Position numbers and translations under genes: made by a program
Part shown: positions 26,810 to 36,032 of the stretch, piece after piece
Layout: every line of letters starts with the position of its first letter
Position numbering within the stretch: the stretch's first letter is position 1
Notes under the pieces: model-generated
The model's database searches: none
Told to the model about the DNA's origin: nothing
The model's input: only the letters and a program-made list of their open reading frames with translations
From: JBEULC01 sp045504435
Lineage (GTDB): Bacteria > Pseudomonadota > Alphaproteobacteria > WRAU01 > Hepatincolaceae
Assembly: GCA_045504435.1 (NCBI GenBank)
Contig: JBEULC010000008.1
Coordinates: 1 to 41,601, forward strand
Length of the DNA stretch: 41,601 nt
Direction of reading: 5' to 3'

Positions 26810-28076
26810 GGATCAAAGTAAGCTTTGATAGACAATTAACAAAAGAAGAAATCGCCCTGAAATTGATAAGTATTTATTTTATAATAAGCTTAAAGATAAA
26901 TTAAAAGTAAAAATTTTATCGGATATATAAGTTTTTATAGCAATAAAAAATGGAACAGCGATCATTATTTAGGTGCCTGTATTCCAGAAAGGGACACTTT
27001 AACATAGCAATCGCTATTTTGGGTGTAGATCAAAGTATACTCCTAGCCACCACTTCTATTTTTACATGTTCTACCTTAATTAAGCAAGAAATTACCAAGG
27101 GAAAATGCGATTTGTGGTATACTATTGCTTGATATTAAGGAAGTTATTTCCCTTATAATGCCTTATTTAATAAAAAATTTCTAAGTAACTAATCTAAATG
27201 GAATTATTATATTTTAATATAATTTAAGGCTTAGTTTACCAATATAAGTATTGCAGTATTTCATAATAATTTAAGGCCAATTGTAGCTTAATATTTAGAA
27301 GGAATTATAAATAAAAGATCTTTAGCTTATACAAGATTTCCCCTGAGCTTGGGCTCACTTATAGGATTTTCTTCCCCATTTTAATTTCCTTAGTCTTTAT
27401 GCTTTTGAAGGGTTTACAAGATAAATAAGGTAATAGCTCTATTGATGAAAGTGTTACCTATAACTCTAACATCCATAGTTATTTATATGATCTATTTAAC
27501 CAGCGTGCTAATAGAATTTAACGTCATAAATATTTAATAGGATTAATTACAGAATTAATAGCAGCAGCTTCAAATTTGGTGGTTGTGGCAGAATAAATAA
27601 TCTCCCAGGTTCTAATCAAACAATCTTTGGATCCACAATCAGCTGTTTCCTCCTTAATAAGGACTATAAGTTTTATATTAATCACTATCGGAGTTTATAG
27701 TCTAGAGGGCATGAAATTCGTATTAGGAGAGAGTTATTAGGGGTAGGTTATCTGATTTTAGCTTCCATTATAGAATTTAAATAGGCCGATTGCCAAAAAA
27801 GTGATAAATCTATTAGGTAAATACAGAGCGGTTAACTTTCCGGTGGTGGTAGAACAAAAATAAAATTTGTTTCTTATTTTATCAGGTATACTCAAGCTTT
27901 ATCCAATGTGATCCTAAAAGGGCTGATTACATGATCAGGATCAATCCTATGAAGGCAGGTGCAAAAACAGTTTTGCCTATATTAACCTAAACTCTAGAAC
28001 AAATCTTACAAACCCCCTGAAAATAAGCATAGGAGCAACAAGGAGGTAATTCTTTAAATTACAAGTATATACTTAT
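26810..28076. other. 1.27-kb stretch of decayed coding sequence
   Basis: No intact gene. Short coding-like pieces appear in changing plus-strand frames: 26814-26930 (SFDRQLTKEE then, after a shift, FYNKLKDKLKVK), 26950-26995 (WNSDHYLGACIPERDT), the membrane-protein remnant listed separately, and 27888-28020 (CDPKRADYMIRINP, AGAKTVLPILT). An AAGGAGGT at 28040-28047 has no start codon after it. The open frame 26950-27132 is not convincing as a gene. Confidence 0.6.
27315..27783 (+). pseudogene. Remnant of an unidentified membrane protein gene
   Basis: A single plus-strand frame stays protein-like from 27315 to 27737 although broken by TAA at 27426, 27519 and 27594 and TAG at 27738; the sense then continues in another frame to 27783 (LLGVGYLILASIIEF). 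The pieces include hydrophobic segments (IFFPILISLVFMLL; YLIGLITELIAAASNLVVV; RTISFILITIGVY) separated by polar ones (SYLYDLFNQRANRI; QSLDPQSAV), as in a multi-pass membrane protein. At least four stops and one frameshift make it a pseudogene. I do not recognise the family. Confidence 0.55.
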
Positions 28077-29186
28077 TTAGGTATAGTCTTTATTATTTTC
28101 TATATTTAAAATTAATCCAAACCCGATCATATAAGTAAGCATAGATGTACCTCCAAAAGATATAAATGGCAAGGGGATACCTACTACAGGTAATAAGCCG
28201 CTAACCATGCCAATGTTCACAAATATATAGGTGAAAAATATAGTGATAATTCCAGAGGTGACGTACCTACCAAAATTATAAGGACAGTGATAGCTAATTA
28301 AGGTACAAGTGAAAATGATCCCCATATACAATATGATTAAGAATAGTCCGCCTAAAAGACCAAATTCTTCAGAGAGCAAGGTAAAAATAAAATCTGTATG
28401 TTTTTCAGGTAAAAAATCCAATTGCCCCTGGGTGCCACTTAAATATCCTTTGCCTGCAAATCCTCCTGAGCCAATGGCTATTTTTGATTGAATTATATGA
28501 TAACCCGAATTTAAAGGATCTCTATCAGGGTTTAAAAAAGTTAGTACCCTTTCTTTTTGGTAAGGATATAAACTCATCCAAGCAATAGGAAGAAAAATAA
28601 TTATTCCTGCCAAAATTACTAAAAAGTACTTTATTTTAAATCCCGCTAAAAAAAACATTGAAGAAGATACAATTAAAATAATCAAGGCTGTACCTAGATC
28701 AGGCTCTCTTAGCACTAGCAAAAAAGGGATAATAATTAAAATTACAGGTGAAATATAAAATCGTAATTTCCCCACCTGAGATACCGAAAACTTATGAAAA
28801 TGCTTAGCTAACATTAAAATAATGGCGATTTTCATGATTTCAGAAGGTTGAAAAGCAAATAATCCTAAATCAATCCACCTTTGTGCTCCTAAACGGGTTG
28901 CACCTATGAAGGCCAATAAAATCAACAACAATACGCTAAAAACATAAAAGGCATCTACTAAAATAAAAATTAGTTTTAAATCTATTTTGCTAACAATAAT
29001 CAGCACAATAAAACCTAAAATAACTTTAAATACATAAGGATAAGCAAATATAAAGGTGCCGCCGCCTGCACTATATTGCATACAACCGCCTAAAGCACAT
29101 AAAATCAATAATAAAGCCACAAGGATCTTACTTAAATCGCTAATTCTAAAAAAATTAAGTTGAGAAAAAGTAAAATTTTTTAACAT
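28077..29186 (-). CDS. rodA: Rod shape-determining peptidoglycan glycosyltransferase RodA
   Basis: SEDS-family polytopic membrane protein that polymerises glycan strands with PBP2 during cell elongation. 369 residues, about ten membrane segments. Family motifs: RLGAQRWIDLG with FQPSEIMK, REPDLGTALI, and LPEKHTDFIF whose Asp is the proposed catalytic residue, then SEEFGLLGG and the C-terminal PLPFISFGGT. Last gene of the mreB-mreC-mreD-mrdA-rodA unit, 36 bases after mrdA. No clear terminator; only a 12-base palindrome at 28063-28074. Confidence 0.96.
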   Translation of the reverse strand: MLKNFTFSQLNFFRISDLSKILVALLLILCALGGCMQYSAGGGTFIFAYPYVFKVILGFIVLIIVSKIDLKLIFILVDAFYVFSVLLLILLAFIGATRLGAQRWIDLGLFAFQPSEIMKIAIILMLAKHFHKFSVSQVGKLRFYISPVILIIIPFLLVLREPDLGTALIILIVSSSMFFLAGFKIKYFLVILAGIIIFLPIAWMSLYPYQKERVLTFLNPDRDPLNSGYHIIQSKIAIGSGGFAGKGYLSGTQGQLDFLPEKHTDFIFTLLSEEFGLLGGLFLIILYMGIIFTCTLISYHCPYNFGRYVTSGIITIFFTYIFVNIGMVSGLLPVVGIPLPFISFGGTSMLTYMIGFGLILNIENNKDYT

Positions 29187-29222
29187 TTAAATCTACGCTT
29201 TTGTATTTATTTTAACCAATTA

Positions 29223-31073
29223 TTAATTAACTTTCTTAGCTAGCAAATTTTCTAGACGTTTTTTTTCTGCCTCATATTGAGAATGTTTATCTCTTAAAAA
29301 CAAAGCAATCTCTTTGGCTAAAGGAACAGTAGTGATAGAAGCCCCCCCGCCGTGATCTATTACAACTGAAATTGAGTAAGCGGGTTTATGATAAGGAACG
29401 AAACCTACAAATAAGGCATGATCCCTTTTTTCCCAATCTAATAAATGATTAGATATTACGCCTGTTGCTCGTTCTTCCATGGTTATTCTTCGTACCTGAG
29501 AGGTTCCAGTTTTACCTGCTAAAGCCCAATCTTTATCACCTGTTCTACCTAATATACCTGTACCTCTAACGGCATTAATAGAATCATAAAAGGTTTTTTT
29601 AATTAGCTTTAAGTTAGTTTTATTATAAGGCACATGGTTATCGCTATTAGTATTTTTAGGATAGATAATTTTATCTTCATATTCAATGCTTTTTAAAAGA
29701 TTTAAGGGCACTTTTTTTCCTTCATTGGCAATAATATTAGTCATATTGGCCAATTGTAAAGGGGTGGTTTGCCATTTTCCTTGCCCAATGATAGAAATAA
29801 TACGATCACCAGTTTGATATTTGGTAGAGCTTTTTTTATCCACCAATACCCTACCTGTGGCTTCAGCTTGTACCCAAGGCAAATGCTTTTTGCTAAAACC
29901 AAAATTTAAGCCGGCTTCACTCATTTCTCTTTCGTTCATTTCCATAGCTATTTTATAAAAATAAACGTCACAAGATTCTGCTAGTGCTTGTTCCATATTC
30001 ATTTCACCATGGCCATTTCTTTTCCAACAATGGAAACGATCAGGACCTACATCCAGAAAGCCCTCACATTTAAATTTAGTTTCCCGGGTTATATACTTTC
30101 TTTCCAAAGCTTCTAAAATCATAATAGGTTTTATAGTAGAGCCAGGGGGGTAAACTCCCAATAAGGGTTTATTAGATAAAGGAGCTTTATTATTGGAAGT
30201 TAAATCTTTCCATACTTTAGTGGGGATACCTTCGGCAAATAAATTAGGGTCAAAACTGGGATAAGAAGCCAGAGATAAAATATTGCCTGTTTCTACTTCA
30301 ACCACCACCGCAGAAGCACTATTATATTGGCTTAATAAAGTATAGATAAAGTTTTGTAATTCCGCATTAATTGTTAAAGAAATATTATGGCCAGCCTTAG
30401 AAGGAGTTTGTTCTAGCTGTCTTATTACATGCCCATAAACATTAATTTCATATTTAGAATAGCCGATTTCACCTTTTAAAAAACTATCCATAGTTACTTC
30501 TATACCAGCTTTCCCTACTTGCCAATTCGGAACATTACTAGTTTTAGATAAATTATTGCTAAGACTAGTGTATCCAATTAAATGAGCAAATATCTCCTTA
30601 AATCTATAATTTCTACGATAAAAAGGTCTAATAAAAATTCCTGATAAATTAGATGATAAAGTCTCAAGAGCTGCAATTTCACTTTGGCTTAGATTTTGCT
30701 TAATTAAAATCGGAGTATGAGAAGGATTAGAGCGATAGGCAGTAATAATTCTTTTTTTATCATCTTCAGTAAGATCAATAATAGTGCCTGCTGTATTAAC
30801 AAATAGCTCAATACTTTGGTTGATTTGAGATTTTATAAATAAAGCTTCCCATAAAAAGAGGTTATCTGCTATTTTTTGCTGTAAGTTATCATAAATTATT
30901 CCTCTTTTAGGTAAAATAGGAACTAAGGTCGTACGATTTTTTTCTGAAAGCTTTTCAAAATAGAAATTTTCTTTGATTTGTAAATAAAATAATCTAAATA
31001 ATAAAATACCAAATAGAAAAAATTTTCCCGCTAGTAAAATAAAAACTCTGCGATTAAATAATTTACTATTCAT
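29223..31073 (-). CDS. mrdA: Penicillin-binding protein 2 (elongation-specific transpeptidase)
   Basis: Class B PBP that crosslinks peptidoglycan in the elongasome. 616 residues: one N-terminal membrane anchor (about 9-27), the pedestal domain, then the transpeptidase domain with catalytic SxxK in PPGSTIKP near 311, SCD (the SxN-type motif) and KTGTS near 517. All three penicillin-binding motifs are present, so it should bind beta-lactams. Its start overlaps the end of mreD by eight bases, so the two are translationally coupled. Confidence 0.97.
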   Translation of the reverse strand: MNSKLFNRRVFILLAGKFFLFGILLFRLFYLQIKENFYFEKLSEKNRTTLVPILPKRGIIYDNLQQKIADNLFLWEALFIKSQINQSIELFVNTAGTIIDLTEDDKKRIITAYRSNPSHTPILIKQNLSQSEIAALETLSSNLSGIFIRPFYRRNYRFKEIFAHLIGYTSLSNNLSKTSNVPNWQVGKAGIEVTMDSFLKGEIGYSKYEINVYGHVIRQLEQTPSKAGHNISLTINAELQNFIYTLLSQYNSASAVVVEVETGNILSLASYPSFDPNLFAEGIPTKVWKDLTSNNKAPLSNKPLLGVYPPGSTIKPIMILEALERKYITRETKFKCEGFLDVGPDRFHCWKRNGHGEMNMEQALAESCDVYFYKIAMEMNEREMSEAGLNFGFSKKHLPWVQAEATGRVLVDKKSSTKYQTGDRIISIIGQGKWQTTPLQLANMTNIIANEGKKVPLNLLKSIEYEDKIIYPKNTNSDNHVPYNKTNLKLIKKTFYDSINAVRGTGILGRTGDKDWALAGKTGTSQVRRITMEERATGVISNHLLDWEKRDHALFVGFVPYHKPAYSISVVIDHGGGASITTVPLAKEIALFLRDKHSQYEAEKKRLENLLAKKVN

Positions 31074-31548
31074 GTTGATTTTTGGTGTAACTAAACGTAA
31101 TTTTAACTAAATAAAATATTAGGGGTAAAAATACCATAGAAAATAATATAAACTGCCAAATGCCATTGAAGGACATATCGTAAAACAGGTCTAAGAAAAC
31201 TATGATTAACCCTAGGATTATCGTATTTATTAGAAAAAACTTATAACAAGAAAAAAAATCCTTGTTTTTTACATATTTTATTTGTAAAGAAATAAAAATG
31301 GCAGCCAACATAAATATTAAGGGAGAAACCCCTAAAGTGATATCATTAATAGCATCTGTTACCACTCCATTTAAAAATATTAAGGGTAAAGGCGTGGTTT
31401 TTGGATACATAAAGATTAAAAAATATATTAGGGTATAATTTAAACTAAAAAACAGGTAATTATTATAAGAAGTAAAAAATAGCTGTAAAGTTAGGCCTAA
31501 TAAAATAGCTAAAGAGGGGAAAAAAATAGAAAATCGATAATTTTTCAT
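31066..31548 (-). CDS. mreD: Rod shape-determining protein MreD
   Basis: 160-residue membrane protein with five to six hydrophobic helices and the short PLPLIFLNGVVTDAI region resembling the MreD pattern of polar residues between membrane segments. Sequence conservation in this family is low; the call rests on topology, size and position between mreC and mrdA. It starts three bases after the mreC stop and overlaps mrdA at its end. Confidence 0.88.
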   Translation of the reverse strand: MKNYRFSIFFPSLAILLGLTLQLFFTSYNNYLFFSLNYTLIYFLIFMYPKTTPLPLIFLNGVVTDAINDITLGVSPLIFMLAAIFISLQIKYVKNKDFFSCYKFFLINTIILGLIIVFLDLFYDMSFNGIWQFILFSMVFLPLIFYLVKITFSYTKNQHE

Positions 31549-31551
31549 AAT

Positions 31552-32349
31552 TTATTTCACTATATGAACATATTGTAATTGGGTGATATCATCAATGGGC
31601 TTTAGTTTCCAATTACCATTTTTATCTTTAAAAGCTGTACCAATAGGAAGATACTTAGGGAAATTGCCCTCTAAACCAGAAGTAAAAATAGGCTCATTCT
31701 CTTGCAAATTAATGTGTTCTGCATATACTTGTAAAGAAGGGTAACGCGTGCCATTACCCAATAAGATCATATTTAAATTAGCATTTTGGGAAATAGCAGA
31801 TATCTTAAAATTTTTATCATAAAGAGTTAAAATAGTGGCTTCATTCCTATAAACATCCTTAATATATCCCACAACCCCTTTGCTAGAAACTACCAACGAG
31901 TTAGGTTGAATATTCTGATTTTTACCAGCTTTAATGTTTAAAAGATTATTTAAAGATAAGATATTTGTATTAACTAAAGAAACCGTAATAATATTAGTTA
32001 TATTAGGCATAGATTTTATATTTAACAAATTATTTAATTCATTAATTTCTTTTTTAATTATCTGTAGGGTTAGATTTTGCTCATTAAGTAGGGCTATTTG
32101 TTGTTTTAGCTTTTGATTTTCTAAGGTTAAGCGGGCGATTACCTTAGAACCATTTTGTATTTTTAAGTAATAATTAATAATATCAGAGCTAAAAAGATAT
32201 TTGACTTCAGAGGCATATCTTTTAATGCTATATGAGGTAAGATCGCTTTTTTCTCTATCAAACCCGTTAAAACCTAAAAGCATTATGGCAAATAATGTTA
32301 AGATAATTAATATAGGTAAAGAAACATTTTGCTTTATAGATCTTGACAT
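31552..32349 (-). CDS. mreC: Rod shape-determining protein MreC
   Basis: Periplasmic scaffold of the elongasome that activates PBP2. 265 residues: one N-terminal membrane segment (about 11-26), a coiled coil (about 65-105, LTLENQKLKQQIALLNEQN), then the beta-rich domain with VSSKGVVGYIKDV, the typical VxxxGVVGxV motif, and FTSGLEGNFPKYLPIGTA. No good Shine-Dalgarno before its ATG. Separated from mreB by 126 bases that include a possible attenuator. Confidence 0.95.
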   Translation of the reverse strand: MSRSIKQNVSLPILIILTLFAIMLLGFNGFDREKSDLTSYSIKRYASEVKYLFSSDIINYYLKIQNGSKVIARLTLENQKLKQQIALLNEQNLTLQIIKKEINELNNLLNIKSMPNITNIITVSLVNTNILSLNNLLNIKAGKNQNIQPNSLVVSSKGVVGYIKDVYRNEATILTLYDKNFKISAISQNANLNMILLGNGTRYPSLQVYAEHINLQENEPIFTSGLEGNFPKYLPIGTAFKDKNGNWKLKPIDDITQLQYVHIVK

Positions 32350-32415
32350 AATACGGTAGGAGTTTCTTTAGTAATAATTGATTATATACATTATAAATTT
32401 TATAAAACAGGTCTA

Positions 32416-32455
32416 TAAAAAGCTAAATAGAAAGATTTATTCTAAAGCTTTCTAT
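32416..32455 (-). terminator. Possible attenuator between mreB and mreC
   Basis: Read on the minus strand, ATAGAAAG (32455-32448) pairs with CTTTCTAT (32434-32427) and is followed within a few bases by GCTTTTTA. Partial termination here would make more MreB than MreC, which suits their needs. Moderate stem, so tentative. Confidence 0.35.
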
Positions 32456-32475
32456 CCAGAATACCCTTAAAAGAT

Positions 32476-33510
32476 TTAATAATAAGTAAACATGGATTTA
32501 AATTTGTGAAGATTTTCAATCATTTTCCCTGTACCTCTAGCTACACACTCAAAGGCATTGGGAGCAATAATTACGGGAACCCCTGTGGATTGTGAAATAA
32601 ATATATCTAAATTTTTTAATAAACTACCGCCACCTGCTAAAACTATGCCTTTTTCCATAATATCTCCCACAAGTTCAGGGGGAGTATTCTCCAAAGAGTC
32701 TTTGCATATATCTAAAATAGCTTGAACACTCGGTAATAAAGCCTCTTGAATATTTTCTTCAGTAACTAAAATTTCTTTTGGAAAGCCTGATAGAAGATCA
32801 AGGCCTTTAACTAATAAACTATTTTTATTATCTTTTTTGATAATTAAAGCAGATCCTATAGTTTCCTTGATCTTCTGTGCGGTAGCTTCCCCAATTAACA
32901 TATTATGATTTTTTTTCACATAATTGATAATTGCATCATCCATTTTATCACCTGCCACTTTGGCGCTTCTAGAATACACAATGCCTCCTAAAGACATTAC
33001 AGCTACTTCTGTGGTTCCACCACCTATATCAATTACCATAGAACCTACAGGCTCCATAATTGGTAGATTAGCCCCAATGGCCGCTGCTATTGGCTCTTCT
33101 ACAAGGTATACATTATTGGCACCGGCATTATAAGCAGAATCCTGAATAGCCCTTCTTTCAACAGGAGTTGATCCAGAAGGTACACAAACCAAAATCAAAG
33201 AGCGGCGTAGATAATTATTAGAATAAACTTTTTTAATAAAATATTTGATCATCTGCTCAGCCGCCTCAAAATCAGCAATTACCCCATCTTTAAGAGGTCT
33301 AATTGCCGTGATATTACCAGAGGTTCTACCTAACATTTTTTTGGCTTCATTGCCCACAGTAAGCACCTTATTTGCATTACCAATTTTTTGCATAGCAACT
33401 ACAGATGGTTCATTAAGCATAATACCTTTATTTTTAATATAAATTAAAGTATTTGCCGTTCCTAAATCAATAGCTATATCAACAAAAAACATATCACGAA
33501 GTTTAGCCAT
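32476..33510 (-). CDS. mreB: Actin-like cytoskeletal protein MreB
   Basis: Polymerises under the inner membrane and steers cell-wall elongation. 344 residues, normal for the family. Visible: phosphate-1 motif IDLGTANT (Asp15), CVPSGSTPVERRA, the phosphate-2 motif IDIGGGTTE, and the adenosine motif LAGGGSLLKNLD. First gene of the rod-shape operon on this strand, 77 bases downstream of miaA. The start ATG is followed by a second ATG at codon 7; the first gives the family-like N-terminus. Confidence 0.98.
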   Translation of the reverse strand: MAKLRDMFFVDIAIDLGTANTLIYIKNKGIMLNEPSVVAMQKIGNANKVLTVGNEAKKMLGRTSGNITAIRPLKDGVIADFEAAEQMIKYFIKKVYSNNYLRRSLILVCVPSGSTPVERRAIQDSAYNAGANNVYLVEEPIAAAIGANLPIMEPVGSMVIDIGGGTTEVAVMSLGGIVYSRSAKVAGDKMDDAIINYVKKNHNMLIGEATAQKIKETIGSALIIKKDNKNSLLVKGLDLLSGFPKEILVTEENIQEALLPSVQAILDICKDSLENTPPELVGDIMEKGIVLAGGGSLLKNLDIFISQSTGVPVIIAPNAFECVARGTGKMIENLHKFKSMFTYY

Positions 33511-33586
33511 GGACAGATAATCCTAAAAATTAATTTATACTCATATACTTTTTATACAAGTATTTTCACATTTATATTTTAATACT

Positions 33587-34594
33587 TTAATTAGATCTTT
33601 TAAACATATTTTTTAAAGTATTTTTATCATCGTGATTATTTATTATAATTGTAGGGGAAATTTTATTATTAAACCAGGTTAACTGCCTTTTAGCATATTG
33701 TCTAGTTTTAGTTTGGCTTTGCTCTATGGCTTGCACTAAAGTACATTGATTATTAAGAAAAAGGCTAATTTCATATAATCCCAATACTTTTTTTAAATTT
33801 TTTAAAATGCTTAAATTTGATTGCAATTTTACAACTTCTGATGGTAAAGATTTTACTTCAGTAATCGCCCCTCTTTCAACCATTTTTAAAAATCTTTGGT
33901 TAATTACTTTGTAAAGTTGTTCTCTTGGTTTACTAACAAAAATATTAATGAAATTCCCAGGAAAAACCTTTTGCTTAGGTAAAGCGTGTAAACTGGAGAG
34001 CTTTTGGCCAGTCATTAAAAAAACTTCATAATTACGGAGCAAGCGTTGTGTATCTGTAAATTTTTTAGTAAATTCAGGATCTATACTGGTAATTAATTTT
34101 AGGAAATCAGTATACCCTAAGTTATTAAAGACCTCTTGAGCTAGGTTTTTTTCTTTAAAAGAATGGGGAATATCTGATATTCCTTCAAGCAAAGAGCTAA
34201 TGTAAAGTCCACTACCACCTACAACTATAGGGATTTTGTTTAAGTTTTTGATATTCTCTAACTCATTTTTTACTAATTTTAACCATTTACCCACTGAAAA
34301 ATCCTGATTACAAAAAGCAGAATTTGGACTAGTTGTGGGGATAGCTTTGCAGGCAAATAAAGGCAAGAAACCAAATAATTTATGGATTATTCCTCCTTGC
34401 TCTTGTAAAGTAGGGATATTAGATAAAATAGGGAGATCAAAATACATTTGAGCGCTATCGGCATTGATGATTACCCCATTAATATGTTGGGCTAATTGTA
34501 CGGCTAGTTCAGATTTGCCAGAAGCAGTAGGGCCAAAAATTACTATAACATCTGTACCTTTGTTTACATCTATAGGATGATTAATCATGTTCAA
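33587..34594 (-). CDS. miaA: tRNA dimethylallyltransferase
   Basis: Transfers a dimethylallyl group to A37 of tRNAs reading UNN codons. 335 residues: P-loop GPTASGKS at 21-28, INADSAQMY with the catalytic-site Asp, GGSGLY, and the C-terminal TRQYAKRQLTWF. About 17 extra residues (SPNSAFCNQD and neighbours) interrupt the usual short stretch between HxLFGF and FSVGKW. The frame opens at TTG 34594; ATG 34588 two codons later is an alternative. AGGA lies 12 bases before the TTG. Confidence 0.95.
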   Translation of the reverse strand: MNMINHPIDVNKGTDVIVIFGPTASGKSELAVQLAQHINGVIINADSAQMYFDLPILSNIPTLQEQGGIIHKLFGFLPLFACKAIPTTSPNSAFCNQDFSVGKWLKLVKNELENIKNLNKIPIVVGGSGLYISSLLEGISDIPHSFKEKNLAQEVFNNLGYTDFLKLITSIDPEFTKKFTDTQRLLRNYEVFLMTGQKLSSLHALPKQKVFPGNFINIFVSKPREQLYKVINQRFLKMVERGAITEVKSLPSEVVKLQSNLSILKNLKKVLGLYEISLFLNNQCTLVQAIEQSQTKTRQYAKRQLTWFNNKISPTIIINNHDDKNTLKNMFKRSN

Positions 34595-34695
34595 ATTTAA
34601 TAAAATTCCTAAGAAAAAATAGTTTAATTATTATTATAATACTATAAATTATTAACTATCTTAATTATAATTAAAACTTTTTAAAGGAATTTATT

Positions 34696-35151
34696 TTGCT
34701 TAGTATTGCTCTTTTTGAACCTAATATCCCTCAAAATTGTGGAACGATTTTAAGGATGGCTGATTGTTTTGGATTACGCGTAGATATCATTGAACCTTGT
34801 GGCTTTATTTTTGGCGGTATGCATATGAAAAGAGCAGGAATGGATTATTTAAATAGCGTTGATTATCATCTTCATGCTAATTATGCCAACTTTATAGAAT
34901 ACGCAAAATCCAATAATAAAAGGATAATTTTAGCTACTACTAAAGGTAGTATAAAATATACGGATTTTAAATATCAGACCTCAGATGTAATTTTATTTGG
35001 GACAGAAAGCTCTGGCTTGCCAGAAAATATCCACAAGGCTAACTTGCATAAAATTTATATTCCTATGCAAAAGGATAAAAGATCTTTAAATTTAGCCCTC
35101 TCTTGCGGTATCATTATATCTGAGGCTATAAGACAAGTGCCTGGGCTGTAA
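34696..35151 (+). CDS. trmL: tRNA (cytidine/uridine(34)-2'-O)-methyltransferase
   Basis: SPOUT-family enzyme that methylates the wobble ribose of tRNA-Leu isoacceptors. 151 residues, the size of the minimal single-domain TrmL. Conserved motifs: EPNIPQNCGTILRMA at the N-terminus, FGTESSGLP, and the trefoil-knot SAM site IPMQKDKRSLNLALSCGII. The start is TTG with AAAGGA nine bases upstream; no ATG fits. Transcribed away from miaA, so both flanking genes modify the tRNA anticodon loop. Confidence 0.95.
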   Translation: MLSIALFEPNIPQNCGTILRMADCFGLRVDIIEPCGFIFGGMHMKRAGMDYLNSVDYHLHANYANFIEYAKSNNKRIILATTKGSIKYTDFKYQTSDVILFGTESSGLPENIHKANLHKIYIPMQKDKRSLNLALSCGIIISEAIRQVPGL

Positions 35152-35247
35152 CACTATTTTTAAAAATTTTATTAAGCAACTTTTTTTAATTAATATAAAA
35201 TTGATAAAGTTTTTTAAAGGATTTTTAAAGTATAAAAGGAATTGAAA

Positions 35248-35298
35248 ATGAAAGACCTGATGTTTAAGATGCTAAATGACCTAACTATTTTAAAATAA
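35248..35298 (+). CDS. Possible 16-residue peptide ORF
   Basis: ATG with AAAAGGA seven bases upstream opens a 16-codon frame, MKDLMFKMLNDLTILK, then TAA. Eight bases later a hairpin AAAGGCT/AGCCTTT (35307-35313 with 35320-35326) follows. Either a real small peptide or leader, or the head of a decayed gene. No similarity recognised. Confidence 0.3.
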   Translation: MKDLMFKMLNDLTILK

Positions 35299-35306
35299 TT
35301 CGCCTA

Positions 35307-35326
35307 AAAGGCTGCATTAAGCCTTT
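35307..35326. other. Hairpin after the small ORF
   Basis: 7-bp perfect stem with a 6-base loop and only a weak T-rich 3' side. May end the small transcript. Confidence 0.4.
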
Positions 35327-35728
35327 ATAACTCTATAAAGATAAGCATTAAATTTTTATAGTTTTAATGCCACTTCCTAAAGTATTAATTTTAATATTTT
35401 TATTTAAACCATCTTCTTGCAGATATGTAAAGAGGCAAATTAAAGGGAACAAAATTAACGAATATTATTTTAATTTTTCATTAAATTTCCTTATAAATTC
35501 TAATTTAGAGAATTTTAAGATGGGGAGATTTTTCCTGAAACGTTTTGCTATTTAATTTCGTTAGCTACAGATAAGTAAAAATTATACTTAAAATTTAATA
35601 TAAATCCCTGATATTTTATATATTTTAGGACTAAACTGGGAAAGTCCTGGCATTATAGGTAAGGAAAATTAAAGGGGGAATAATAAAATATAAAGTTTTG
35701 CTGTAAGCTTTATATTTAAATGTTAATA

Positions 35729-35803
35729 TGGTGCCACCGATATGAATCGAACATACGACCCCACCCTTACCAAGGGTGTGCTCTACCACTGAGCTACGGC
35801 GGC
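35729..35803 (-). tRNA. tRNA-Thr(GGT)
   Basis: Complete cloverleaf on the minus strand: acceptor GCCGCCG paired with CGGTGGC (one G-U pair), D arm with GCTCAGTGGTAGAGC, anticodon stem CACCC/GGGTG with loop TTGGTAA giving anticodon GGT, T loop TTCGATT, discriminator A and encoded CCA at 35731-35729. It reads ACC and ACT codons. Confidence 0.97.
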
Positions 35804-35818
35804 CAAATTAAATAATTA

Positions 35819-35847
35819 AGTATACAAAATGGAAGTATTAATTGCAA
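35819..35847 (-). promoter_or_regulatory. Sigma70 promoter of tRNA-Thr
   Basis: On the minus strand TTGCAA (35847-35842), 17-base spacer, TATACT (35824-35819). The expected start of transcription is about eight bases before the mature tRNA 5' end. It is one of the best promoter matches in the window. Confidence 0.7.
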
Positions 35848-35969
35848 AATAAAATTTTCTAAACTACTATTAATTATAATTATCTCACAACGAGATTTTC
35901 TTATAAAGCCCTTGATAAAATTGCGCTCTAAAATTATCTAAGATAAAGCTCATCAAGAATTCTCAGAAA

Positions 35970-36032
35970 AATAAACTTATATACGTGTTATTTTTTAGGA
36001 AAATAAGCTTACATAAGTGTTATTTTTTAGGA
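35970..36032. repeat. Imperfect 31-bp tandem repeat upstream of the small basic ORF
   Basis: 35970-36000 and 36002-36032 match at 28 of 31 positions, both ending TTATTTTTTAGGA. Each copy carries a potential AGGA ribosome-binding site, so the duplication doubles it in front of the next gene. Confidence 0.75.

Larger units (their letters stand above)
35152..35728. other. Mostly gene-free region between trmL and tRNA-Thr
   Basis: 577 AT-rich bases. It holds one tiny ORF with a ribosome-binding site (separate entry) and a hairpin after it. The 62-codon frame at 35367-35555 has no binding site and atypical composition, and I do not accept it. Confidence 0.5.

Noticed and set aside
26950..27132. 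60-codon open frame in the decayed region
   Set aside because: No ribosome-binding site; coding-like sequence switches frame within it, so it is a fragment of a dead gene.
28039..28060. AAGGAGGT as evidence of a 16S rRNA 3' end or a hidden gene start
   Set aside because: No start codon follows at a usable distance and the flanking bases do not match 16S rRNA; it is chance or a relic.
35367..35555. 62-codon frame between trmL and tRNA-Thr
   Set aside because: Composition is that of random AT-rich DNA, no binding site and no recognisable motif.
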